Shown here piece by piece: positions 7,576-16,935 of a stretch of DNA of 64,000 nt; positions within the stretch are counted from its first letter, which is position 1; every line of letters begins with the position of its first letter. The notes under the pieces were generated by a model that was given only the letters and a program-made list of their open reading frames with translations, did no database searches and was not told the origin of the DNA. This DNA comes from Bacteroidota bacterium (GTDB lineage Bacteria > Bacteroidota > Bacteroidia > AKYH767-A > 2013-40CM-41-45), in the NCBI GenBank assembly GCA_016711505.1, contig JADJSV010000001.1:124001-188000 (forward strand), given 5' to 3'. The position numbers were made by a program, and so were the translations under genes.

Positions 7576-8736
7576 TTAAAGATCCGGCGTCGGAATCGTA
7601 TTAAACAGTCTCTTCCATCTGATCTTACTCAAAAACTCTCCATGAGTATCCCAACTCATCCAGATGAACACTGCCTTACCGACAACGTGATCCTCAGGTA
7701 CAAATCCCCAAAAACGTGAATCGGCGGAGTTGTGTCTGTTATCACCCATCATGAAATAGTAATTCATTTTGAATGTATAGTTGGTTGCAACCTGACCATT
7801 GATGATGATCTGTCCATTGCGTTCTTCCAGTTTATTCTGTTCGTATTCACCGATCACTTTTCTGTAAAGTGAAATGTTGGAAGTGTCAATTTTTATAGTT
7901 GCACCTTTTTGCGGAATATATAGCGGACCAAAGTTGTCGACATTCCAGTTAAATCTATTATCAAATGGAAAAATAAAATCCTGATAGATACCGGCAGGGA
8001 CAGTGTTGGCTTCAATTCGTTTTACATTTCCAAATCCTTTCATTTCATCAGCTTCTTTGGCTGTGAGATGGAAATTAAATTCTGTTGGAGAAAGCTGTTC
8101 TTCTCTTAATTGTAAGCGCTGTACAGCCTGATATGAGAATCCGGAGCCATCAGTCATAACATGATATGATGATTGTGCAAATTCAGGATTCGGATAATGT
8201 TTATTGCCTATGTAAACTTGTCTTTCTCTGATAGTAATTGTATCACCTGCTACACCAATGCAACGTTTAATGTAATTTTCTTTTTTGTCGATAGGACGGC
8301 CTTCATTTTCTGCTGGCCAGTTGAAGACAACACAGTCACCACGTTTTACATCACCGAATCCCGGTAAGCGATGGTAACCGATCTTGATCCATTCCAGATA
8401 AGATTTTCCACCAACCAATGGCATAGTGTGATGAGCAAATGGGAATGAAAGCGGAGTCATCGGTACGCGCGCACCATAACTTACTTTTGATACAAATAGA
8501 AAATCACCAACCATCAACGATTTTTCCATGGATGGAGTTGGGATAGTATATGCTTCAATGAAAAACGTTCTGATGATCGTTGCAGCAATTACCGCAAAGA
8601 TGATTGCATCGATCCATTCACGTGTTGCTGATTTTCTTTGTCCCGGTCTTGATTTTAGAAGGAACCAGACTCCTACAGTAAATATTCCGAATATGATATC
8701 CTTTATAAGATCCCAGTTTATTTTGAATCTGCTCAT
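7576..8736 (-). CDS. lepB: Signal peptidase I
   Basis: Membrane-anchored S26 serine peptidase that cleaves Sec signal peptides on the outer face of the inner membrane. The 386 residues open with hydrophobic segments (about 13-28 and 43-60). The catalytic Ser is S69 in TIPTPSMEKSL, and the general-base Lys is K157 in YIKRCIGVAGD. GDNRHNSADSRFWG is the conserved C-terminal box. It is longer than the E. coli enzyme because of a central insertion, common in Bacteroidota. It is the last gene of the hydrolase-parA-parB-DUF5683-dapB-lepB series; 165 bases separate it from dapB, so it may also have its own promoter. Confidence 0.96.
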   Translation of the reverse strand: MSRFKINWDLIKDIIFGIFTVGVWFLLKSRPGQRKSATREWIDAIIFAVIAATIIRTFFIEAYTIPTPSMEKSLMVGDFLFVSKVSYGARVPMTPLSFPFAHHTMPLVGGKSYLEWIKIGYHRLPGFGDVKRGDCVVFNWPAENEGRPIDKKENYIKRCIGVAGDTITIRERQVYIGNKHYPNPEFAQSSYHVMTDGSGFSYQAVQRLQLREEQLSPTEFNFHLTAKEADEMKGFGNVKRIEANTVPAGIYQDFIFPFDNRFNWNVDNFGPLYIPQKGATIKIDTSNISLYRKVIGEYEQNKLEERNGQIIINGQVATNYTFKMNYYFMMGDNRHNSADSRFWGFVPEDHVVGKAVFIWMSWDTHGEFLSKIRWKRLFNTIPTPDL

Positions 8737-8901
8737 CGTTGTGTTTTGGTGGTTATTTTCGTGGTAAACTAAAACAATATTATGAATTTAGTTTGATTTT
8801 TCTATTAGTATCCTGATTGCTACCAAAATACGTTTTAATCGCACTTTTATTTGTTAAACCGATGTTAAACAATCATAAGTACCATTACTTTATGGAATTA
8901 C

Positions 8902-9645
8902 CTACAGTTGAAGCATATCTTTCATTGTAAAGACTCCTTTTTTCCCTTGCAACCATTCTGCTGCTGTCAATGCACCGATTGCAAAACCTTGTCTGCTTAA
9001 TGCCTTGTGTATAATTTCTATTTCATCAACATCAGAAAAATATTTCACGATATGAGTTCCGGGAATTTCATCTTCACGGGTTGAAAAGATCGGCAATTCG
9101 CCATCACTTTCAGCACCCATAGTCACACTTTCATCTGTTTTATAATTTACCCAGTGTTTTACTCTGTCAATATTGTCAATCACATCCTGGGCAATAGTAA
9201 TTGCAGTTCCACTCGGTGAATCAAGTTTTTCAAGATGATGACTTTCATGAATAAGAACTTCGTCATACTGAGTTTGTGAATTCATCAGTTGCGCTAATTT
9301 TTTATTGACTTCAAAAAACAGGTTTACTCCGATGCTGTAATTGGCAGCATAGAAAAATGAACCTGCCGATTCTTTACAGTCTTTTGAAATTGCATCAAGC
9401 TGGTCATACCAGCCTGTTGTTCCACAAACGACAGGTACTCCGGCTTTAAAACACTTTCTGATATTCTCTGCAGCAGAATCCGGTCGCGAAAATTCGATTG
9501 CCACATCGGCACCTTTCAGATCACCTGTGTCGATATATTTTGAATTGTTTACATCAACACGTAATACGATCTGATGTCCGCGTCTTAAAGCGATTTGTTC
9601 AATGGTCTTACCCATTTTACCATAACCTATCAATGCAATTTTCAT
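8902..9645 (-). CDS. dapB: 4-hydroxy-tetrahydrodipicolinate reductase
   Basis: The 247-residue enzyme performs the NAD(P)H-dependent reduction in the diaminopimelate/lysine pathway, feeding peptidoglycan synthesis. The Rossmann glycine motif is GYGKMGKTIEQ near residue 7. VCGTTGW and the substrate-binding HESHHLEKLDSPSGTA block (about residues 130-147) are the signature elements. It lies 28 bases downstream of the DUF5683 gene in the parAB operon, an arrangement common in the phylum. Confidence 0.97.
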   Translation of the reverse strand: MKIALIGYGKMGKTIEQIALRRGHQIVLRVDVNNSKYIDTGDLKGADVAIEFSRPDSAAENIRKCFKAGVPVVCGTTGWYDQLDAISKDCKESAGSFFYAANYSIGVNLFFEVNKKLAQLMNSQTQYDEVLIHESHHLEKLDSPSGTAITIAQDVIDNIDRVKHWVNYKTDESVTMGAESDGELPIFSTREDEIPGTHIVKYFSDVDEIEIIHKALSRQGFAIGALTAAEWLQGKKGVFTMKDMLQL

Positions 9646-9673
9646 GTCTTTTTATTTTTGAAATTATATGGTT

Positions 9674-10237
9674 CTATTTGAATGTAAAAGTTAGTTGCAA
9701 GCCTGCCTGCATATTTCTTCCCGGTGCCTGGAACAGAGTAGGGGCTGTGTGCATTGAGAGGTCATCGCTGATATCAAAATCCATCAATTGCGAATCAACG
9801 TAGGCATCAATTATATTGAGTGTATAAAGAACACCGGTAAGAATATAACACAGATCACGGTTTCTTCTGTAAAAATCTTTTCTTACTGTAAGATCTGCAT
9901 CGCTGAATCTTGGAAACTGATCGATAGTAGTTGAATCGTTATCGTTTCTGAGAATCAAAGCTGATTTATATTTCTTGAATTCTGTATTGTTGGTGCTGAT
10001 GAAGTAGTATAATGTACCGAAACCTGCATACAAAATCGGTAACTTCCAGTATTTTTTATTATACGCTTGTCCCAAACCGGGAACTACAGCTGAAAATAAT
10101 GCTGCACGGTTTGCACGATGTTTTGCACTCAAGCTGATTGAATCTTTCTGAGCGCTTTGCGCATTTGAAACTGATGCCAGCGACAAAAAAATAAAAGTTG
10201 AAAAAAGAAATTTGACAATAGTCGATTTCATCGGCAA
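9674..10237 (-). CDS. DUF5683 protein, probable membrane/envelope protein
   Basis: A 187-residue protein with an N-terminal signal or anchor (residues about 8-26, ending SVSNAQ). SAVVPGLGQAYNKKYWKLPILYAGFGTLYYF is the recognisable DUF5683 core, with a proline/glycine-rich membrane segment. A second hydrophobic stretch (LCYILTGVLYTLNIIDAYVD) follows. Its function is unknown. The position between parB and dapB, 11 bases after parB, is conserved in many Bacteroidota and implies co-expression with envelope and chromosome-segregation genes. Confidence 0.82.
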   Translation of the reverse strand: MPMKSTIVKFLFSTFIFLSLASVSNAQSAQKDSISLSAKHRANRAALFSAVVPGLGQAYNKKYWKLPILYAGFGTLYYFISTNNTEFKKYKSALILRNDNDSTTIDQFPRFSDADLTVRKDFYRRNRDLCYILTGVLYTLNIIDAYVDSQLMDFDISDDLSMHTAPTLFQAPGRNMQAGLQLTFTFK

Positions 10238-10248
10238 TTGACCGCTGA

Positions 10249-11148
10249 TCAGTAATTAAGTAATTCCAGTACGCGATTCAGATCTTCATCATTCTGAAAT
10301 GGAATAACAATCTTTCCGCTTCCATTATTCGCTCTCTGCAACTGGATCTTAGCACCGAAATGGCTTGTCAGTATATTTTGAATTTTGCTGAACTCAAATG
10401 AAAGCTGATCTTTCATCTCGTCCTTTTTCTTTTTAATTGTCGATTTGTTTCCGGTCTCTCTTGCAAGCAATTCAACATCGCGTACACTCAGATTTTTATT
10501 CAGGATCTCACGATAAATGTATAATTGTTTGTCGATATCCTCGACACCTAAAATAGCCCGTGCATGGCCCATCGATATTTTACCATCACGTACAGATGCC
10601 TGGATATCCGGTGGCAACTTTAATAATCGTAAAAAGTTTGTTACCGTACTTCTGTTTTTTCCTAAACGTTCGCTGAGTTCTTCCTGCGTTAATCCGCATT
10701 CATCGATCAGACGTTTATAACTCAAAGCTACTTCAAGTGCATTCAGATCCTCCCGCTGGATGTTCTCGACAATAGCCATCTCCAGCATTCCCTGGTCATT
10801 GGCAACTCTGATATATGCGGGAATTGTTTTTAAACCTGCCAGCTTTGAAGCCTTATAACGACGCTCACCTGATATGATCTGGTATTTATCATATCCAAGT
10901 TTACGAACTGTGATCGGCTGAATAATTCCTTGTTCTTTTATCGAAGTAGAAAGTTCTCCTAAAGCAGTATCATCAAAGTCAACACGAGGTTGAAATGGAT
11001 TTGGTTCAATCTGCTCTAATGGAAGTTGTGCTATAGAACCTACAACACCACCGGTTGCAGCGGAATTTACATTCGATGTAACATCGCTATCGGAACTTTC
11101 CAGTAATGCACTTAGCCCTTTACCGAGTGCGCTCTTTTTAATTGTCAT
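10249..11148 (-). CDS. parB: Chromosome partitioning protein ParB
   Basis: A 299-residue parS-binding CTPase clamp. The N-terminal part has LEQIEPNPFQPR and GERRYKASKLAG, the CTP-binding GERR box, followed by ENIQREDLNALEVA. The helix-turn-helix is LTQEELSERLGKNRSTVTNF. The C-terminal ~90 residues form the dimerisation domain. It overlaps parA by 11 bases, so translation is probably coupled. I noticed no consensus parS site (TGTTTCACGTGAAACA) in the window. Repeat-free, intact and of normal length. Confidence 0.96.
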   Translation of the reverse strand: MTIKKSALGKGLSALLESSDSDVTSNVNSAATGGVVGSIAQLPLEQIEPNPFQPRVDFDDTALGELSTSIKEQGIIQPITVRKLGYDKYQIISGERRYKASKLAGLKTIPAYIRVANDQGMLEMAIVENIQREDLNALEVALSYKRLIDECGLTQEELSERLGKNRSTVTNFLRLLKLPPDIQASVRDGKISMGHARAILGVEDIDKQLYIYREILNKNLSVRDVELLARETGNKSTIKKKKDEMKDQLSFEFSKIQNILTSHFGAKIQLQRANNGSGKIVIPFQNDEDLNRVLELLNY

Positions 11149-11953
11149 CAGTTACAGCAATTTTTTTGTCCGCCTCTTTGATCTTCGTCAGATTATTTTT
11201 CTGCAAGATCTCGCGTGCAAGATTTAAATAATTTACAGAGCCTTTACTGGTGGCATCATGCATAATAATGGTTTGTCCGAAACTCGGAGCTTCACCTAAT
11301 TTTGTATTCCTCTGGATGATCGTATCAAAAACCATTTGCTGAAAATGTGTTTTCACTTCTTCAACAACCTGATTCGATAATCTCAAACGACTGTCGTACA
11401 TAGTCAGTAGAATTCCTTCAATTGCTAACTCAGCATTCAAACGACTTTGAACGATCTTAATCGTATTCAATAATTTCCCTAAACCTTCCAATGCAAAATA
11501 TTCACATTGTACCGGAATGATCACCGAATCCGCTGCGGTAAGCGCATTGATCGTTACAAGTCCAAGTGAAGGTGAGCAATCGATTATGATAAAATCATAA
11601 TCAGCTCTGATTTTCTCCAGCACATCTTTCATTTTCCGTTCACGCTGCGACAGATTGATCATTTCAATCTCTGCACCTACAAGGTCAATATGTGATGGAA
11701 GCAGAAACAAATTCGGTGTTTCTGTTTTCAGGATAATATCTTTCGGATCAGCTTCATTGATGATACATTCGTAGATGCTGGTCTTTATTGTACGTGGATC
11801 GAATCCTACTCCGGAAGTAGCATTTGCTTGTGGATCGCTGTCAATCAATAATGTTTTATATTCCAACACGGCCAGACTTGCAGCAAGATTCATTGCTGTA
11901 GTGGTTTTTCCAACTCCGCCTTTTTGATTGGCAATTGCTATGATTTTTCCCAT
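11138..11953 (-). CDS. parA: Chromosome partitioning ATPase ParA/Soj
   Basis: A 271-residue deviant Walker ATPase. The P-loop KGGVGKTTTAMNLAASL with the signature lysine lies at residues 11-27, DSDPQANATSGVG is the A-prime region, and IIDCSPSLG is Walker B. With ParB it moves origin-proximal DNA during segregation. No N-terminal DNA-binding extension is present, so it is the short chromosomal Soj type. It overlaps parB and follows the hydrolase gene by 18 bases. Confidence 0.96.
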   Translation of the reverse strand: MGKIIAIANQKGGVGKTTTAMNLAASLAVLEYKTLLIDSDPQANATSGVGFDPRTIKTSIYECIINEADPKDIILKTETPNLFLLPSHIDLVGAEIEMINLSQRERKMKDVLEKIRADYDFIIIDCSPSLGLVTINALTAADSVIIPVQCEYFALEGLGKLLNTIKIVQSRLNAELAIEGILLTMYDSRLRLSNQVVEEVKTHFQQMVFDTIIQRNTKLGEAPSFGQTIIMHDATSKGSVNYLNLAREILQKNNLTKIKEADKKIAVTDDN

Positions 11954-11971
11954 AGGATTTATTTTTGTTAA

Positions 11972-12652
11972 TCAGATTTCTCTTGTTTCACCAACGGATA
12001 ATAAGAATAATTCTTTTCCGCTTAGTTCAAATTTTGTTTTTGCTTCTTTTGCTTCAATTTTTATATGATCAAATGTATCGAAGTGCATACCGATCACTTT
12101 ATCACAACGGATAAAATCAGATGCAATGACTGCATTATCGATTCCCATTGTGTAATTATTTCCTATTGGCAGAAATGTGTAATGCATTTTCTTGAAATCG
12201 CCAATGAGTTTCATGTCGAGGTGCAATGCAGTATCTCCGGCATAGTAGAAATTGAAATCTTCACTTTCTACCAGGAATCCCATAGCGTTTCCGCCATAAG
12301 AACCGTCAGGCAATGAACTTGAATGGACAGCATTCACACACTTGATTTTACCGAAATCAAAGATCCAGTGACCGCCGATATTCATGGCATGCGTATTTGT
12401 AATTCCGGCCTTTTTAACCCATTCAATGATCTCGAAATTGGAAACGACAATTGCATTTGTCTGTTTTGCAATTTCAATAAGATCAGCCACATGATCCCAA
12501 TGTCCGTGAGTGACAAGGATATAATCAGCTTTTATCGACTTAACATCGATTGCGGCAGCCAATGGGTTTGGACGGATGAATGGGTCGAATAAAATTCTTT
12601 TCCCACTAATTTCAACTAAAAAGCAGGAATGACCGTAATAAGTTAATACCAT
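11972..12652 (-). CDS. UPF0173 metal-dependent hydrolase (metallo-beta-lactamase fold)
   Basis: A 226-residue cytoplasmic protein. YYGHSCFLVE and FDPFIRPNP open the fold, THGHWDHVAD is the HxHxDH metal motif near residue 50, and YYAGDTALH and GMHFDTF supply later metal ligands. The family's substrate is unknown. It is the first gene of the parAB-dapB-lepB transcript, and a -7 box lies 17 bases before the start. Length is standard. Confidence 0.9.
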   Translation of the reverse strand: MVLTYYGHSCFLVEISGKRILFDPFIRPNPLAAAIDVKSIKADYILVTHGHWDHVADLIEIAKQTNAIVVSNFEIIEWVKKAGITNTHAMNIGGHWIFDFGKIKCVNAVHSSSLPDGSYGGNAMGFLVESEDFNFYYAGDTALHLDMKLIGDFKKMHYTFLPIGNNYTMGIDNAVIASDFIRCDKVIGMHFDTFDHIKIEAKEAKTKFELSGKELFLLSVGETREI

Positions 12653-12669
12653 AATTGTTACACAAAATG

Positions 12670-12677
12670 CAAAAATA
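12670..12677 (-). promoter_or_regulatory. -7 promoter box of the parAB-lepB operon
   Basis: On the minus strand TATTTTTG, a perfect TAnnTTTG match, ends 17 bases before the ATG at 12652. No clear TTG is at the right distance upstream. The remaining stretch to 12960 holds no gene that I can see. Confidence 0.5.
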
Positions 12678-12963
12678 AGCGATTTATCTGCTGATTTTGC
12701 CTTAAAGTTACAAACAATTATTAATGCTAAAACGGATGATCTCTATAGAGCTAACGCTATGATCTGTCCTCTATTTTCGATCAGCAAAAGTTGACAGCAA
12801 TTAAAAGCAGAGGTGATATGGGTGTCTTCCATCTCTTTTCTAATATATCAATAGAAGTTTCGATATTTAACATTAATGCTTGATTTTTAAGACTATAAAG
12901 GTTATTTGCTCAATTAATTTGCAGGTTCCGGCAACCTTTCTCAAAATTAATCTGTTACGTTTT

Positions 12964-12992
12964 TTGCACATATAAATATTTTTCTATTTTTG
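12964..12992 (+). promoter_or_regulatory. Bacteroidota-type promoter of the DUF3276 gene
   Basis: TTG (12964-12966), an 18-bp AT-rich spacer and TATTTTTG (12985-12992) match the -33/-7 consensus exactly. The leader to the ATG at 13028 would be about 30 bases. Confidence 0.75.
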
Positions 12993-13027
12993 TCACGTTC
13001 CATTTAAAACTAACCATATTAAGCTAT

Positions 13028-13402
13028 ATGTCAGAGCACAATAATCAACGGGAAGAGGTTTTTTCTAAATCAGTACGTGCCGGAAAACGGACTTACTTTT
13101 TTGATGTAAAAAGCACGAAAGCAAATGACTATTATCTTACGATCACGGAAAGCAAAAAACGTCTCGGAAATGATGGAACTCCTTTTTACGAAAAACACAA
13201 GATCTTTCTTTACCGTGAAGACTTCGAAAAATTTTTAGACGGAATGAATGAGGCTTTTGATAAAGTTCATTCAATGAAAGGGAATGAGCCTGTAAGTTAC
13301 AATCATGACCATAGTAATTATAATGAGTCAGAAGATTCACCCGCACCGGATCAGAATACTACATCGTATAGTGATGTGAATTTTGATGACCTGGGTAAAT
13401 AA
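13028..13402 (+). CDS. DUF3276 / PUR-alpha-like nucleic-acid-binding protein
   Basis: A 124-residue protein whose first ~80 residues (EVFSKSVRAGKRTYFFDVKS, YYLTITESKKRL, FLYREDFEKF) form the PUR-repeat fold found in DUF3276 proteins of Bacteroidota. Relatives bind single-stranded DNA or RNA. The last ~40 residues are acidic, serine-rich and probably disordered. It has its own strong promoter and no operon partner, which fits an abundant housekeeping nucleic-acid chaperone (inference). Confidence 0.9.
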   Translation: MSEHNNQREEVFSKSVRAGKRTYFFDVKSTKANDYYLTITESKKRLGNDGTPFYEKHKIFLYREDFEKFLDGMNEAFDKVHSMKGNEPVSYNHDHSNYNESEDSPAPDQNTTSYSDVNFDDLGK

Positions 13403-13403
13403 T

Positions 13404-13626
13404 ACCTGGATTTTGACCGGGATTTTTAAATGATTTCTGGATTACATGGATTTGACCTGAATTTTTTACCGGGATTTATACCTGGATTTTTAAATGATTT
13501 CTGGATTACCTTGATTTTTTACATGGATTTTAAATATGATTTCTGGATTACCTGGATTCATTATATCCGGCAATTTTTTTACTTCACAATCCATTTCCCG
13601 GTAATCAATTAATCCATTAAATCCCG
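13404..13626. repeat. Low-complexity TGGATT/CCGGGATTT tract
   Basis: The interval is built from imperfect repeats of TTTAAATGATTTCTGGATTAC and ACCTGGATTTT, with CCGGGATTT variants at both ends. At least three copies of the longer unit occur near 13429, 13489 and 13536. A similar tract is at 35490-35590. It fills the gap between the convergent DUF3276 and uvrA genes. A 60-codon open frame here (13430-13612) simply translates the repeat. Confidence 0.75.
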
Positions 13627-13627
13627 G

Positions 13628-16575
13628 TTAAATCCTGGTAAACTGCCCGCTAAACTTTTCCTTCAGAAATTCTCCCGTAACTGACTCTTTACATTTAGAA
13701 AGATCTTCAGGTGTTCCTTCGAAAATAATATGTCCACCGTTTTCGCCACCTTCAGGACCAAGGTCAATTGCCCAGTCTGCACACTTGATAACTTCTGAGT
13801 TGTGTTCGATCACAAGAATAGTATTGCCCTGATCAAGTAACATATCAAATGCCTTCAGCAATTTCTTGATGTCGTGAAAATGTAATCCTGTTGTAGGTTC
13901 ATCAAATATGAATAGGGTATGAGTGTGGCTATTTCCCTTTTGTAAAAACGAGGCAAGTTTGATCCGTTGAGCTTCACCACCTGAAAGTGTACTGGATGAT
14001 TGTCCGAGACGAACGTATCCGAGACCAACATCAGCCAGCGGTTTTAATTTGGCTGCGATCTTTGCATCGTTATTGAACGACTTGATCGGTGAACCAAAGA
14101 AATCGATTGCTTCATCAACGGTCATGTTCAATACATCAGCAATGTTCACTCCTTTGTATTCTACATCTAAGATCTCCTGCTTGAATCTCTTTCCATGACA
14201 ACTTTCACAGACTAAATGAATATCGGCCATGAATTGCATTTCAATCGTTACTTCACCTTCACCTTCGCATACATCACAACGACCACCTTCAACATTGAAA
14301 GAGAAGTGACTTGGTTTATATTTTCTTGAACGTGATAGAGGCAGATCTGAAAACAATCCGCGGATCTCATCATAAGCTTTTACATAAGTAACAGGATTCG
14401 ATCGAGATGATTTACCGATCGGATTCTGATCAACAAATTCAATAGCTGAGAGTTTATTGTAATCACCACTAATTTTATCGAACGCACCCGTTTGTTCACC
14501 AAAACCACCGTGGATTTTTTTAAGCGCCGGATAAATTACTTTTTTTACAAGCGAAGTTTTTCCGCTACCACTGACACCCGTTACAACTGTCATTACTCCA
14601 AGTGGAATTTAGTTGTAACGTTTTTCAGATTATTTTCACGGGCACCTTCGATCTTAAAAAAACTTGTTGAGATCCTTCTCTTATATGGAAGTGGAATGCT
14701 TTCGCGTCCACTTAAATATTTTCCTGTATGACCATGATTATCTTTCAGGATCTCTTCAAACGTTCCCTGAAAGATCAACTCACCACCATTGCGACCTGCA
14801 TCCGGACCAATGTCGATCAGCTGATCCGCAGCTTTCATTATTTCTTCTTCATGCTCAACGATGATCAATGTATTTCCAACATCGCGCAATGATTTCAGAA
14901 CTTTGATCAGCCGATGGGTGTCTTTTGGGTGCAGACCAATACTTGGTTCATCTAAAATGTACATAGAACCGACAAGACTACTTCCTAAAGAAGTTGCAAG
15001 GTTTATTCTTTGTGATTCTCCACCTGATAAGGTATTGGAAAGACGATTCATAGTCAGATAACCTAATCCGACATCGCTAAGAAATTGCAAACGATTTGTT
15101 ATCTCTACTAAAATTCTTTTTGCAACAGTAGTTTCATAAGGATTCAATTCCAGTTGAGCAAAAAACTCACGGCTTCTTGTTACCGGCATTAGTACAACAT
15201 CAGTAATTGATTTTCCACCGATCTTTACATAATTGGCATCGTGTCGTAATCTTGTTCCGCGACATTCCGGACAAATAGTTTTACCACGATAGCGTGATAG
15301 CATAACACGGTATTGAATCTTATAGGTTTGTGTTTCTACCCATTTGAAAAATTCTGAAAGCCCGCCAAAATAGGAATTGCCTGTCCAGAGTAATTGTCTT
15401 TCTTCCGGTGTAAGCTGATATATTGGACGGTGTATAGGAAAATCGAACTTGTATGCTTTTTTGATCAATGCATCATTCCATTCTTTCATTTTCTCTCCAC
15501 GCCAGCAAACAATTGCATTCTCATAAACAGAAAGTGATTTATCAGGAATAACCAGGTCTTCATCAATTCCGATGATCGATCCGAAACCTTCGCAGCGCTT
15601 ACATGCACCGAAAGGATTGTTAAAGCTGAACAGTTGAGTGCTTGGCTCTTCGAATGTCATTCCATCAGCTTCATATCTGTTGTTGAATGGAACTGCGAGA
15701 TTTTTTTTATCGTCAGGAATAAGAATTGAACACTCACCGTGACCTTCAAAAAAAGCTGTCTGAACTGAATCGCTCATGCGCGATAAATTCGCTTCGTCGT
15801 CTGCTGCAGTCACACTTAATCTGTCGATTACGATCTGAATGGAAGATGCTACAGGTGCAAGAGGAACAGCAGGTTCATCCTGAACTTCAGTTTTCTTTTT
15901 CTTAGTAGGTTTTACTTTATCTTTTGCAACTGCACTTGAACTACTGATACTTTTTAAAAGTTTTTCGTGTTCTTTATTTAAAAGGTCTTCAATTTTATAA
16001 ATAACTTCAGCAATACTGACACGAACAAAACCTTTTTGAATAAGTATATTCAGATCCTCTTCAAGAGTTCTGCCGGGATGTAAATAGAGTGGAGCAAGAA
16101 TGAAAATTTTTGTTCCTTCAGCTAATGTTTGAATGTACTTTACGACATCTTCTACAGTTTGCCTTTTTACAACAGTTCCGGAAACAGGAGATATCGTTCT
16201 TCCCACTCGTGCAAAAAGTAATTTCAGGTAATCATAAATTTCAGTAGATGTTCCGACTGTGGAACGTGGATTCCTTGTATTTACTTTTTGTTCGATTGCA
16301 ACAGCAGGTGAAATACCTTTTATGTAATCGACATCAGGCTTGTCCATTCTGCCGATAAACTGGCGGGCATAGCTACTCAGACTTTCAACATATCGCCGTT
16401 GTCCTTCAGCATAAAGTGTATCAAATGCCAATGAAGATTTCCCTGAACCTGATAAGCCTGTAATGACGATGAATTTATTTCTTGGAATAGCAACGTCTAT
16501 ATTTTTTAAATTATGTACCCGCGCACCTTTGATAATAATGAATTTGCGGGCATCTAATTGATCGATTTTTTGCAT
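13628..16575 (-). CDS. uvrA: UvrABC excinuclease subunit A, interrupted by one frameshift
   Basis: UvrA is the damage-recognition ATPase of nucleotide excision repair. The first part (16575-14593) has Walker A GLSGSGKSSLAFDTLY, zinc-binding CKRCEGFG and CPECRGTR, and the ABC signature LSGGESQRI. The second part (ending 13628) has GVSGSGKTSLV, the CDVCEGEGEV zinc module, LSGGEAQRI and IFDEPTTGLH. They are one protein of about 980 residues split at 14604-14605: inserting one G there (one C on the coding strand) restores the family-standard FPLGV between the parts. A Lys/Pro-rich insertion near residue 230-245 is extra. The start is the ATG at 16575 (MQKIDQLDARK); the upstream in-frame ATG at 16692 would translate a hairpin. 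Confidence 0.95.
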
Positions 16576-16622
16576 AGAATAATGAGAATCTGCAAAGATA
16601 AGGGAAATTGAATTCGTATTTC

Positions 16623-16684
16623 GATTTCGGATTTCGGATTGAGTGTTAACACAATCCGAATTCCGAAATCCGCATTCCGAAATA
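16623..16684. repeat. Inverted repeat of TTTCGGA motifs upstream of uvrA
   Basis: ATTTCGGA repeats on the left (16623-16640) are mirrored by TCCGAAAT-type repeats on the right (16652-16682) around GTGTTAACAC, itself a perfect 10-bp palindrome. The structure lies 48-109 bases before the uvrA start, so it would be in or near the 5' leader. Confidence 0.7.
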
Positions 16685-16778
16685 GTTGACAAAATGCGGT
16701 AATTAGTGGTTTTTGGTTAAAAAGTCGTTTACCTGTTGAAAACTGAAAGCTATCCGGTAAGATTTCTTAAACTTTTTC

Positions 16779-16809
16779 TTGCTTTTGTCGATTACAGTAT
16801 ATATATTTG
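16779..16809 (+). promoter_or_regulatory. Promoter of the ECF sigma factor gene
   Basis: TTG (16779-16781), a 20-bp spacer and TATATTTG (16802-16809) resemble the -33/-7 consensus. The leader of about 120 bases is long and carries AGGAGG at 16874-16879, a rare strong Shine-Dalgarno for this phylum, placed 57 bases before the sigma start. Confidence 0.5.
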
Positions 16810-16935
16810 TTCTATAGCGTTAAGTACACACGTCAAAGCGAGCCATCACATATACATCACATTTTTTAAAACCAGGAGGAAAAACATAGCTAAAAATCTA
16901 CTTTAAGAATTTAATCTAATTAAAGCAGAACAGCT

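Noticed and set aside
11138..11953. Plasmid-type ParAB system or a mobile element
   Set aside because: ParA is the short chromosomal type and lies with DUF5683, dapB and lepB in a gene order common in Bacteroidota chromosomes.
13430..13612. 60-codon open frame (plus strand)
   Set aside because: It is a direct translation of the TGGATT/CCGGGATTT low-complexity tract and shows no gene-like composition or ribosome binding site.
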